Origin: Candidatus Eisenbacteria bacterium
GTDB lineage: Bacteria > Eisenbacteria > RBG-16-71-46 > CAIMUX01 > JAHJDP01
DNA: 64,000 bases
Assembly (NCBI GenBank): GCA_018831195.1
Contig: JAHJDP010000084.1
Location: 94,364-158,363, forward strand
Reading direction: 5' to 3'
Part shown: positions 54,234 to 63,608 of the stretch, in pieces
Numbering within the stretch: position 1 is the stretch's first letter
Layout: each line of letters opens with the position of its first letter
Notes under the pieces: model-generated
What the model was told of the DNA's origin: nothing
Database searches by the model: none
The model's input: the letters and a program-made list of their open reading frames with translations, nothing else
Made by a program: the position numbers and the translations under genes

Positions 54234-54394
54234 CTTTATTCTCCTTATTTCCCCCATTCCCCTGCCCCATGAGTGTTCTTCTACCCATGGAGTCTCCAAC
54301 GCCGGCCGATTCGTTTACCATGACGGGGTTAAATCTCGCATCATTGCGGGACTGAGGCTAAGATGGTGTCTCGATTCATGAAACGGGGGGCGGA

Positions 54395-55369
54395 TTGAGC
54401 GACATCCTGCTATTCGTGCCTCTTTTGGCACTTGTCTTTATGGCCGATCTGGGTCTTCTCTGGCGGCCCGCCGGGGTGATCAGTCAAATCCTCTTGGGAC
54501 TGGCCAATCTGATCCTCGCGATCTTTGGGCTCGCCCTCTTGTCGATTTCCCTCCATCCGATCCCTCCCGCGATTCTGGAAGAGGGCTTCAGCGGAATCGA
54601 TGCGGCCTTCATCTCGGCGCCGCTGGGTCTCTGTCTTCTGCTCACCGGCATTTCAGCCGGATTGTTTCTCAGCCCCGCGATCCGCCGGATCGTCAGCCGG
54701 GCGATCCCGCTCGAGGCGGAGGGGCCGGTGTCCGCGGCGGCGATGGTCCTTTCTGTTGATCTCATCGGTGTGAGTGTCGCTCAGCTCATCACGTTGCCCG
54801 CCCTCTTCACACTCTCACTGAGCACGCTGATTACGCCCACCCGGATTTGGGTCCAGAGCCTCAGCTTTATTCTTCTCGGATGGGTGGGTGTCGGGTTTCC
54901 CCTGAGACGGAATCTCCGGGATTCGTTGCAGCGTTTGGGTTGTCTCCCGCCGCGTCCGCGAAGGATATTATTGGCGATCGTCGCGGCGGCGGTCATGGTT
55001 CTATTGAGTGGGGTTATGGATACGGTGTGGCGGAGTCTTGATGCCGCGGGATTCGCCGTCTTCGAGGAACATTTCGGGAGGTTTTTTGAGGCTTTCCACT
55101 CGACCTGGGGCCTTCTGACGGTTGGATTGGCCGCCGGGATCGGGGAAGAGATACTGTATCGGGGCGCGATACAGCCCAAACTGGGTCTTCTTCCGACATC
55201 GATACTCTTTGCAGTGATACATTCTTATTACGGCCTTTCTCCAGCCTTCGCGTGGATATTTCTTTTGGGTTTGGGCTTGGGATATCTCAGAAAAAAAACC
55301 GATACAACAACCTGCATACTCTTTCACGCGGTCTACAATATGTTTTCTTTCTTTATGGGAACACAGTGA
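54395..55369 (+). CDS. CPBP-family intramembrane glutamic protease
   Basis: 324 residues from TTG 54395 (preceded by GGGGGGCGGA). About eight membrane segments. The C-terminal half has GIGEEILYRGAIQPKLG (EExxxR), LFAVIHSYYG and ILFHAVYNMFSFF, the three CPBP/Rce1 active motifs. The family cleaves CAAX-like or leader peptides, or acts in bacteriocin self-protection; the target here is unknown. It stands alone and converges on the MBL gene with a 19-bp gap. Confidence 0.82.
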   Translation: MSDILLFVPLLALVFMADLGLLWRPAGVISQILLGLANLILAIFGLALLSISLHPIPPAILEEGFSGIDAAFISAPLGLCLLLTGISAGLFLSPAIRRIVSRAIPLEAEGPVSAAAMVLSVDLIGVSVAQLITLPALFTLSLSTLITPTRIWVQSLSFILLGWVGVGFPLRRNLRDSLQRLGCLPPRPRRILLAIVAAAVMVLLSGVMDTVWRSLDAAGFAVFEEHFGRFFEAFHSTWGLLTVGLAAGIGEEILYRGAIQPKLGLLPTSILFAVIHSYYGLSPAFAWIFLLGLGLGYLRKKTDTTTCILFHAVYNMFSFFMGTQ

Positions 55370-55388
55370 GAACTATCGAAGATGAAAT

Positions 55389-56096
55389 TCACTGAAGATA
55401 AGGATTATGCTCCTTCTCATCCTTGAGGATAGTGACCGGACCATGCCCCGGTATGATCAATGTCTCATCCGGGAGGATGAGAAGCCGCTCCCGGATCGAT
55501 TGCATCAGCTGTTCGTATGAGCCTCCCCATAGATCGGTGCGTCCGATACTGCCCATGAAAAGAACATCTCCGCAGATGAGAAGGGGATGGCGCTGGAGTG
55601 GGAGGCCGGCCGCGGATGACAACCCCGCTTTGGCGCCGGTCCAAGTTCCTTCGGCCTCTTCAATCGTGACACTTTCAAAATAGAGGCAGACACCACCGGG
55701 AGAGTGCCCGGGGGTGTGGATGATCTTGCCCATGTTCTCCCCGAGGGAAATGGCCTGGTTGTCCGCCAGCCTTGCGGTGATCGGCGTGTCCGGAGGCGGG
55801 GCGCATCCCAGCCATTCGGCCTGAGCCTGCTTCATGTCATAGAGGGGCTGATCATCCGGGTGAAGAAAAACATCGACTCCGAGGGCTTCCCGCACGGGCG
55901 CCACGGCGCCGATATGATCCAGATGGGCGTGTGTCAGAATAATGGCTTTCACCTCAAGATGGTGGCGCGCCAAGGCGTCTAGAATCGTTTCGGGCTCTTC
56001 ACCCGGATCGATGACCAATGCCTCCCGGGTCGCGGCATCACCCAGGATAACGCAATTGCATTGAATCGGTCCGACAGGGATGACATCGATAATCAT
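55389..56096 (-). CDS. Metallo-beta-lactamase-fold hydrolase (glyoxalase II-like)
   Basis: 235 residues. VIDPGEEPETIL opens the fold and LTHAHLDHIGAV (H56, H58, D60, H61) supplies the metal ligands; HTPGHSPGGVCLY and CGDVLFMGSIGRTDL with PGHGPVT complete the set. It hydrolyses a thioester or similar, like GloB. It overlaps the addA stop by 4 bp and is the third gene of the addB-addA transcript, a common place for a housekeeping hydrolase. Substrate is not known. Confidence 0.88.
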   Translation of the reverse strand: MIIDVIPVGPIQCNCVILGDAATREALVIDPGEEPETILDALARHHLEVKAIILTHAHLDHIGAVAPVREALGVDVFLHPDDQPLYDMKQAQAEWLGCAPPPDTPITARLADNQAISLGENMGKIIHTPGHSPGGVCLYFESVTIEEAEGTWTGAKAGLSSAAGLPLQRHPLLICGDVLFMGSIGRTDLWGGSYEQLMQSIRERLLILPDETLIIPGHGPVTILKDEKEHNPYLQ

Positions 56097-59000
56097 TTCT
56101 TGCCAGCGCTCCCCTCAGCAGTGACTTCCACGGCCCGGCCCAGGCGCACGAAATGCAGGTATGAATGGATCTTTTCCGCCCCCCAGAGTTTCCGGGCGGC
56201 AAGCTCATAAAGATTGATCTGGAGCGTATAAGTCTGAACCCGTCTCGTCAATTCATCATCGTTCTTAATGAGGTCGGATTTGTAATCCAAGAGATTCCAA
56301 TCCCCCGATGTATCGGGCCAGAGGAGATCGATCTGCCCCTGGAGCATCGTCCATTCTTTCCTCAGAATTTCTTCAGGAACATCGGGCCAGGACCTTGCCG
56401 GCAATCCAAAGAGATCCGGCATCCGGGGCCCGAGAATCGTCTGAAGTTCGAAGAGATTCAGTTTGAGCGTAAAACTGGTTTCGCGGTGGACATCCGACGG
56501 ATTTTTATTCCACGCCCGAAGTAGGGAGAGGCCTTGTTCTGAATTGTAAAAGGATGTCAGCCAATCCAGGAGATCCTCATCCAGAATCCGCGAACCGAGG
56601 TGATGCTGTTGAACTATTTCCTGCACCGGGCCGGCGAGGGTTTCGTTCGTTATGGCGCCGTCAAGCGCAAGGGTGCGGGCCAGTTGATCCAAATCAAGCT
56701 GTTCGAGGATGGTATGAATATCCGAACCGAGATGCCGGGGGGCGATGTCCCGGTCTTTATCATTCCGGCCCGCCGCAGGCGCTTCGCCCGCGGGCTTAAT
56801 AAAAGTCGGGGGCCAAACCCCGGTGGTATCTTGATCCGCAAAGGGGAGCGCGGCGCCTTCCTCCCAGGCCTCCCGGCGGCGCCATTCATCGGCCTTCTGC
56901 TTCAGCTCGGTCACCCAGTAGCGTCCTTGTACATTGTGAAGCCAGGGCGCGTCATAGACGGTTTGAATCGCCGACTTCCAGCGCTCTTCCCGCTCTTGAT
57001 CGGAAGGGTCCCCCTCCGTCCGGGACGGCAGCGCCTCGCGGCGCCGTATCCGTTCGCGGGTCGGGGAGGGCAGGGGATTCGCCGGCTGAGCGGGAAAGAG
57101 GCGGTCGATCTCCGTTGTAAAAGTGAGGCGCCGGTCGACATCCACCGGCGCGCCGAGGAGAACGGGAAGAATCCACCCCGTCAGCGCTGAATTGCCGGCA
57201 GGGTTCGAGAGGGCTTCGGGGGACAGGGGCAGGGGCTCCGGTTGATCCAGGTGCTTGTCGCTGATGGGTGATCCGACAAGGATCAGTTGTTCCCTGGCCC
57301 GGGTGAGGGCGACATAGAGGATCCTCATCTCCTCATAGGTACTCCGTCGTTTCTCGATCTCTTTTAACGCCCTATGAGCGACGGTCGGTAGCTTAACAAA
57401 ACTGTCCGGTTCCAAAATATCCATGCCGAGACCGTGCGCGGTGGCGACAAGCGGCGCCCCATCGCGCCGGCCCTGCAGGCGCCGGCCGAGTTGCGCCACA
57501 AAGACAACGGGAAACTCCAAACCCTTCGCCATGTGAACCGAGAGGATCCGCACCGTGTCGCCCTCTTCCGCCGCGCCGGGTGTCTGCGGCAGTTCGCCCG
57601 CTTCCACCTGAACGGCGTCCAGCCAGGAGAGCAGGCCGGTGAGGGAATGACCGTGATCGATTGTGTAGGATTGTACAAGATCGACCAGCTTCTGAAGATT
57701 CGCCTGGCGCAACCGGCCCTGCGAGCGTGTTCCCATCACGGCGGGCAGGCCGGCTTCCTGCAGGATCCCGGCCACGACAATGCCGAGTTCATCGCGGCCC
57801 AGACGCCCGCGCCAATCCCTCAGCTTCATGACGGCGACCCGGCACAGGCCTGCCAACCGATCGCGGGCTTGCGGCGGGAGCTTGCCCTCCTTGCCCACCA
57901 GTTTCCGCTCGACCTTGGCGGCCATCGCCTTTCTTGGGGAATTCGTGGGGGAGTGGGACTTTTCATCACCATCAACCAGCCGGTGCATGGCCGGCCAAAG
58001 ATGCCGGGCCTTCGGGAAGGCGATTCTGAGAAGGGCCAGATCATTGTCTTCCCAGCCGAACGAAGGCGAGCGGAGGGTGGCGGCAAGGGGTATATCATTC
58101 AGCGTATTGTCCAGGGTGCGGATGAGATTCAGCGCCGTGTCGATTTCATCGGTTTGGAAGAATCCCGCCCCCCGGCCGACGATCGCGGGGATCCCTTCGC
58201 GGCGGAAGATTTTCAGGAATGTCTGCCCCCAGCCCGTGCCCGGACTGCGCATGAGAACGGCGATATCTCCCCAGCGGGTTTCGCGCCAGATTTTCTTTTC
58301 CGGATCCCAAATCCGGCGTCTTTCCAGATTCACCAGCTCCTTTATCCGGCGGGCGATCAGCAGCGCCTCGCGTTCCGGTCCGCTGCGAGGCCGGATGGGC
58401 GGATCCTCTTTATCGCCGTTCACGCCCTCATTCTGCGCCTCGCCGCGCGGCGGTGGGACAATCATATGAAGTTCTACAAGTGGATCCTCGGGTGGATTCT
58501 CCGGCGGACCCGCTGATGATTCTCCCGGCGGATGGATTCCGAGCCGTTCGTACCGGATTCCCGGGTTGAGCGCCTGCCCTTTCCAGGGAGCGCCCAGGGT
58601 TGTTTTGTTAAAGAGATGGCTGAAGAGCGTATTCACAAAATCCAGAACCGGCGGCCGGGATCGGAAGGAATCGTTGATCTGAATCGAGGTGTTCTCTTCG
58701 ATGAGCCGGCTGAAGATCTCGGGCGCCGATTGGCGGAATTGATAAATGCACTGCTTCAGATCGCCGACGAGAAACTGGATCCGGCCGCGCGTCAGGCGAT
58801 TGATGATCCTCGCTTGCAGGGGATTGATATCCTGAAACTCGTCAACGAGAACATGATCGAAACGGCGCGCCGGATCGAGTCCCATGCGCCGCTCATCATC
58901 CAGCAGACGGGCCGCGCGCAGCTCAAGATCAGCGAAGTCGAGAATCCCGCGCCGGGTTTTTACACAATCGTATTGCTTCATGATCTCACGAAGCACATCG

Positions 59001-59980
59001 GAGAGCAGGGCGCTGAAGCGTGCGATTTTTTTCTCCTGCTCCAAAAGATCTGCAGGCGCCGCCGGCAGCCAGGCGAAAGCGCTCTTTTCTATCGCTCTTT
59101 TGAACGCCTCCTTTTTATCCTTCGCCGCGGGGGAGAGATTCCTGGTGTTCGGGAGGCGGGCTTTCCACCCCGCTTCGGCGACGGCGCACCCGGTTGAAAG
59201 GAGGACATCGCGCAGACGCCACAAATCCTCAAAGGAATCATCCGGCTCCGGGAGCGCGGCCAGGCCGGCCGCGGCCTCCTGAAGCTCAATCGACTTCGGG
59301 GTCAACTTTGCTTCATTCCGCAGCTGTTCCGCCAACTCCCGTCCCGTCCGCCGGATCCATTCCAGGTCCCCGACGGCGAGCCCGCGATAAAGGCCGCGAT
59401 AATAGACAGGGTCTCCTCTGCCATAGAGATCCAGAACCGCCCCGGGATCTTCGGAAGCGCGGACCGTATGAAGGAGTTTTTGTAAAAGGCCGTGAATACC
59501 GTCATCACGGGCCGGGCAGAGGTCCGCCAGCCGGGCGAAGAGCGCGCCGTGCTCATCTTCGTAACGGCGGTCGACCACCTCGCGTATCGTCTCGCTCAGC
59601 AAAAGGTCGCGCGCCGTCTCATCGAGGAGGTGGAAGCCCGGGTCGATGCCCGCCGTCACAGCCGATTCGCGGAGAAGCCGTGAACAGAAGCTGTGAATTG
59701 TGGAGATATAGGCGCGGGGAAGCAGCGGCAGTACGGCCCGCAGGACGGGATCATCGGCCTGCGCCACCTCTTTGTACAATCGGTCCCGAAGCTGGTCGGC
59801 CGCCTTGCGTGTGAAGGTTATGACGAGGAGCCGATGCGGATGGGTGCCGGTGCGGAGAATCTGCAGGGCATGCTCGACCAATACGGCGGTTTTTCCGGTT
59901 CCCGCCCCGGCCGTCACGAGAAGGTTCCGGTCCAGGACCTCGATGGCGAATCGCTGGGCATCGGTCCATTTCTCACTCAT
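56093..59980 (-). CDS. addA: ATP-dependent helicase/nuclease subunit A
   Basis: 1295 residues of UvrD-like helicase joined to a RecB-type nuclease. VTAGAGTGKTAVLVEHAL is the Walker A, STIHSFCSRLLRE motif Ia, VLVDEFQDINPLQ Walker B, RILSVHMAKGLEFPVVFVAQL motif V and ALTRAREQLILVG motif VI. The C-terminal nuclease has GSDIHTILEQ, GQIDLLW and LLDYKSD. AddA and AddB unwind and resect double-strand DNA ends, stopping at Chi. It overlaps addB by 8 bp. Note DEFQD rather than DEYQD. Confidence 0.95.
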   Translation of the reverse strand: MSEKWTDAQRFAIEVLDRNLLVTAGAGTGKTAVLVEHALQILRTGTHPHRLLVITFTRKAADQLRDRLYKEVAQADDPVLRAVLPLLPRAYISTIHSFCSRLLRESAVTAGIDPGFHLLDETARDLLLSETIREVVDRRYEDEHGALFARLADLCPARDDGIHGLLQKLLHTVRASEDPGAVLDLYGRGDPVYYRGLYRGLAVGDLEWIRRTGRELAEQLRNEAKLTPKSIELQEAAAGLAALPEPDDSFEDLWRLRDVLLSTGCAVAEAGWKARLPNTRNLSPAAKDKKEAFKRAIEKSAFAWLPAAPADLLEQEKKIARFSALLSDVLREIMKQYDCVKTRRGILDFADLELRAARLLDDERRMGLDPARRFDHVLVDEFQDINPLQARIINRLTRGRIQFLVGDLKQCIYQFRQSAPEIFSRLIEENTSIQINDSFRSRPPVLDFVNTLFSHLFNKTTLGAPWKGQALNPGIRYERLGIHPPGESSAGPPENPPEDPLVELHMIVPPPRGEAQNEGVNGDKEDPPIRPRSGPEREALLIARRIKELVNLERRRIWDPEKKIWRETRWGDIAVLMRSPGTGWGQTFLKIFRREGIPAIVGRGAGFFQTDEIDTALNLIRTLDNTLNDIPLAATLRSPSFGWEDNDLALLRIAFPKARHLWPAMHRLVDGDEKSHSPTNSPRKAMAAKVERKLVGKEGKLPPQARDRLAGLCRVAVMKLRDWRGRLGRDELGIVVAGILQEAGLPAVMGTRSQGRLRQANLQKLVDLVQSYTIDHGHSLTGLLSWLDAVQVEAGELPQTPGAAEEGDTVRILSVHMAKGLEFPVVFVAQLGRRLQGRRDGAPLVATAHGLGMDILEPDSFVKLPTVAHRALKEIEKRRSTYEEMRILYVALTRAREQLILVGSPISDKHLDQPEPLPLSPEALSNPAGNSALTGWILPVLLGAPVDVDRRLTFTTEIDRLFPAQPANPLPSPTRERIRRREALPSRTEGDPSDQEREERWKSAIQTVYDAPWLHNVQGRYWVTELKQKADEWRRREAWEEGAALPFADQDTTGVWPPTFIKPAGEAPAAGRNDKDRDIAPRHLGSDIHTILEQLDLDQLARTLALDGAITNETLAGPVQEIVQQHHLGSRILDEDLLDWLTSFYNSEQGLSLLRAWNKNPSDVHRETSFTLKLNLFELQTILGPRMPDLFGLPARSWPDVPEEILRKEWTMLQGQIDLLWPDTSGDWNLLDYKSDLIKNDDELTRRVQTYTLQINLYELAARKLWGAEKIHSYLHFVRLGRAVEVTAEGSAGKK

Positions 59981-62900
59981 GATCCGCCTCCGGAGGCATT
60001 GCGGGTTCCGGGTGGCGATGCCGGATGGGGCTGCGCAGCGGATCGAAACGGCAGAGCGAGCGGGCCTCGCAATACTGGCAGGGCTTTGGATCGCCTTGGC
60101 TGGCGATGCCGTAGGGAACGGCTCCGATTTCCCCGTCCAGGATCCGCCCGCCGAATTGGGCTGTATAAGCGCGCGTCAGGTTTAACAACTGGGTCATCTC
60201 TTCGGCGCCGAGGCCCGTTTTTCCGCCGCGGCTCAGGCCGTGAACAAAGCAATGGCGCGGATCATAAGCTTCCGCCTCTTCGTCGAGAATGACACCCCGC
60301 TGGCGGATATCGAGCGGATTCTCCGGATCCCCCTGTTTCTCCTCACCGATCGGTCCGGGAAGGATCCCCACATAGAATGCGCCGGCCGGTCTGAGTTCGA
60401 AAACCTCCTGAAGGGCCAGCATATACAATCCGGCCTGCAGTTTTTCGCCTCTTTCCAGAACGGTCCGGATGGTCTCATGTTGGCGGCCCGTTTTGTAATC
60501 AAGCACGACGGCCCGCCTGCCGGCCTGGGTGTCGAGCCGGTCGATCCGTCCCCTTAACTCGATCGATCGTCCGCCCGCCGCGCGGATGACAAGGGCCGGC
60601 TTGCCGCCCTCTTCCTGTGGAAAACCAAAGGCCGCTTCGGCCAGCAACGGCTTGTACAAAGATTCGGCGAGCCGGTGCGCCTCGGCCCGGGCGTAATGGG
60701 TCAGGCCCCGCCGCCCGCGGTCCCACTGATAGCGGGATGGGGCGTCGAGGGTGAAGGCGAGGAACTCCTGCGAATCCCGCAGGGTCTTGAAAATGCGCGA
60801 CAGCAGTTCCTCGACATTATTGGGATCCGGGGTGGCGCCGGGACGGCCGAAGAGGATTTCCAGGGCTTTATGCAGGGCGTTGCCCGTGTCACGCGGACGG
60901 GGCACCGCTTCAGGACGGGGTTCGATTCTCAAAATCTTGCGGACAAAGAGTTGATAGGGACAGCGGGCGAAGGTTTCCAATCCGCTGGCGGAGGTCTTAA
61001 GCTTTGAGCCGGGATAAAGCAGGGAGAGGATCTCACGATCAAGTTTCCAGGGGCGTTGATAGATGAGGGACCGGCGTAGAATTTCAAAGGACTGCGGATG
61101 GGACGATGCGCCGGCGCAGAATTCATTGTACAAGCGATCGAGATTCATGGGCGCCGATCCCATTACCGCGCGGGCTGATCCGGCCGCCGCGCCAACCTGT
61201 GGCGGCATCATTCCCGCTGTTGGCGCCGCTTCTCCCGCCTCCTCCGCTTCGATCCGCTCAGAAAGGCCGCTCCCCACCAAGGTTGTCAGCTCCTCTAATG
61301 TCTGCGGGTCGAGGATCTCTCCATCACCGCCGGGAGAAGCGATTTTCAAGCCCAGCCTCCGGGCCAGGCCGGTCAGGTAGGGCGAGGCATGCAGCGAATC
61401 CCCGGTCGCCGTCGCCGCCGGATAGGTCAGGCAGAGCCGTTCGCGGGCGCGTGTCAGGGCGATATAAACGAGATAGGCCTCTTCATCCTGGCGCGCCTGC
61501 GGGGAAGGGCCCATGGACAAGCCTTTCCGGGCGAGATCCGCCTCTTCATCCTCCGAAAAGAGCGGCCGGTCGGACACGGTGCGCGGTACGGCTTCCGCCG
61601 TAAATCCGCCGAGAATGGCGGCCCGCGCCTCATTCACGCGGCTGCGTTGAAAATCCCCGATCGTGACCGCATCAAGCGACTGCGGTGTCCGCCCGAGGCG
61701 CAAGGCCTGCAAACCTTCCCGGAGGAGGGCAGAGAAAAGGGCCGGCGTGACGGGAACATCGCCCATAAGGCGGACGCCTTCTTCAAGAAAGGCCGCGGTG
61801 CGGTCGACGACCTGACGCGCCAAAATCTTTTCTGCGGGCGTTTCCCCGGCATGAGGCCGGTCTTCATTGTATAACTCACCATTGCGCCGCTTCTTATTGT
61901 ACAACGTTTCGATGAGGTTTAATTGATCAACCAGCTCAGTGAGACCGGAAGCCGCCTCGCGAAAAGGAATCGTCTCCTGACTCCAGCGTTTCTCGTAATC
62001 CTCAACCCGCAGCAGGATCTCTTCACGCACCCGGTTCCCCAAATCGCACTGTATTCTTTGAATCTCAAGTTCCTGCTCGACGGATTCATAGCGCCGCTCT
62101 TCATCATCCGGCTCTTCGATCTCCTCTGTTTCGTCCGGATTATCCTCCTCAACGCGGCGGCGGCGCGGCAGGATCATGGCCTCCCAGGGCTTGGCGGTCC
62201 AGCGATGGAACTCGATGCCGTACTGCAGCGAAAGATTTTCGACGAGATCGGCCTCGAAAGGCGTCATCTCCAGCAAGGGCGAACGAAGCAGCGACATCAC
62301 GGCGTCACGGCTCCACCGCCGTTCGATAACCGCGAGGATCGACAGAAGGGCCGCGGGAAAGGGATGGGATGTGATATCGATAGGAATATCGAGAAAGAAA
62401 GGAATGTTATACCTGGGAAAGATCTCCCGCAGAAGGCCGATGTAGCCTTCCGGTTCCTGAACAAGAATCACAACATCCCGGTAGCGGGGGGGCGCTGCAT
62501 TGGGACCCCGGGGCAGATCCCCCAGACGGATCCAGCGGTCAATACGCCGCGCCCAATGTAAAACCTCATCGGCCGGATGGACCGCAGCGACCGCTTCGAT
62601 GACCGCTTCGGTATCGCCGAGGGTTATGCCCGGCTGACCGGGTCCAATCGCTTCCCTCTCGACCCTCTCGAGGTCGTTCTTCAGAAAGCGCGGCCGCCCC
62701 GGCAGCGGCACCAGGGCCGGCGCCCCCCCTATCTCACGGAGCGCTTCCTCGAGAATGAGGAAGGTCCGGGCGGTCGGGCTGAAGATAGGCCGGTTCAGCT
62801 TGCGATAAACCAAGGATGGAAAACCGGTTTCGGGGTAGAGCCCCATCGCCTCCGCGGCGGCGGCCTCTTCACGATAGATCTTTAGATCGGCTGGATCGAG

Positions 62901-63608
62901 ACAGAGGGCGACCACCAGCCGGGAAGCCTTTTGCGCCAGGGTGCAGAGCATCCGGATCTCCGGCGCTGTGAAGCTCATAAATCCATCAACGACAATCTCT
63001 TTGCCGGATACGAGGGCCCCGCTTTCCTCGATCCGCTCCACCGCCATATCGAGGCGGTCTTCCGGATCCCTTAAACCCTGCTCGGCCAGGAGCTGCTCGT
63101 AGGCTTCGAGGATCCGGCCCAAGCCACGGAGTTTCTGAAGGGTTGATCCCTCGCCCGTGGGGTCATCCGTCACGTCAAAACTTATCAGCCGCTGCGCCAA
63201 TGGCTGTTCTGGATCCCGCGCATGCCCCCGGAGATCCCGGATGGTTGTCGCCAGAACCCGGATGAACCCCTCTTTCCCCTTCTGCGACGCCAGTGGACCC
63301 AGATTTTCAGCCGACACCCGCTCCATCACGAGCCGGAGCAGCATCTCCCGTCCGCCCGGTTCGACGGTTTTCGGAAAGGGATCACCGGCGGCTTCGAGCA
63401 GATGGGTCAGGCGATTGAAGCTGAGGATCCGAACGTGGCGGGATCCCTCCAGATCACCGGAGAGCAGCAGGCGGTCGGCGGTATAGGTGAACTGCTCGGG
63501 GACGAGAAAGATCGTCGCCCGGCCCTCGCGCTCCCGTTGCCGGAGCGTGTCGAGACAGCGGGCGGTTTTTCCCGATCCCGCGGGGCCGATCAAGAATTCG
63601 ACAGGCAT
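59973..63608 (-). CDS. addB: ATP-dependent helicase/nuclease subunit B
   Basis: 1211 residues. LIGPAGSGKTARCLDTL is the Walker A; VYIALTRARERLCLTYP is the helicase-like remnant; AVVLDYKTGRQ belongs to the C-terminal nuclease. The iron-sulfur cluster cysteines are the one in FARCPYQLF and the CQYCEARSLC trio (C-x2-C-x5-C). It pairs with AddA. Nothing resembling recBCD is near. An acidic insertion (EEDNPDETEEIEEPDDEERR, ~505-525) is not typical. Five of the nine TTGTACAA motifs in the window are in addA/addB. Confidence 0.93.
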   Translation of the reverse strand: MPVEFLIGPAGSGKTARCLDTLRQREREGRATIFLVPEQFTYTADRLLLSGDLEGSRHVRILSFNRLTHLLEAAGDPFPKTVEPGGREMLLRLVMERVSAENLGPLASQKGKEGFIRVLATTIRDLRGHARDPEQPLAQRLISFDVTDDPTGEGSTLQKLRGLGRILEAYEQLLAEQGLRDPEDRLDMAVERIEESGALVSGKEIVVDGFMSFTAPEIRMLCTLAQKASRLVVALCLDPADLKIYREEAAAAEAMGLYPETGFPSLVYRKLNRPIFSPTARTFLILEEALREIGGAPALVPLPGRPRFLKNDLERVEREAIGPGQPGITLGDTEAVIEAVAAVHPADEVLHWARRIDRWIRLGDLPRGPNAAPPRYRDVVILVQEPEGYIGLLREIFPRYNIPFFLDIPIDITSHPFPAALLSILAVIERRWSRDAVMSLLRSPLLEMTPFEADLVENLSLQYGIEFHRWTAKPWEAMILPRRRRVEEDNPDETEEIEEPDDEERRYESVEQELEIQRIQCDLGNRVREEILLRVEDYEKRWSQETIPFREAASGLTELVDQLNLIETLYNKKRRNGELYNEDRPHAGETPAEKILARQVVDRTAAFLEEGVRLMGDVPVTPALFSALLREGLQALRLGRTPQSLDAVTIGDFQRSRVNEARAAILGGFTAEAVPRTVSDRPLFSEDEEADLARKGLSMGPSPQARQDEEAYLVYIALTRARERLCLTYPAATATGDSLHASPYLTGLARRLGLKIASPGGDGEILDPQTLEELTTLVGSGLSERIEAEEAGEAAPTAGMMPPQVGAAAGSARAVMGSAPMNLDRLYNEFCAGASSHPQSFEILRRSLIYQRPWKLDREILSLLYPGSKLKTSASGLETFARCPYQLFVRKILRIEPRPEAVPRPRDTGNALHKALEILFGRPGATPDPNNVEELLSRIFKTLRDSQEFLAFTLDAPSRYQWDRGRRGLTHYARAEAHRLAESLYKPLLAEAAFGFPQEEGGKPALVIRAAGGRSIELRGRIDRLDTQAGRRAVVLDYKTGRQHETIRTVLERGEKLQAGLYMLALQEVFELRPAGAFYVGILPGPIGEEKQGDPENPLDIRQRGVILDEEAEAYDPRHCFVHGLSRGGKTGLGAEEMTQLLNLTRAYTAQFGGRILDGEIGAVPYGIASQGDPKPCQYCEARSLCRFDPLRSPIRHRHPEPAMPPEADHE

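Noticed and set aside
57434..58516. Long plus-strand frames in addA and addB
   Set aside because: They lie wholly opposite motif-bearing helicase/nuclease genes and have no conserved motif of their own.
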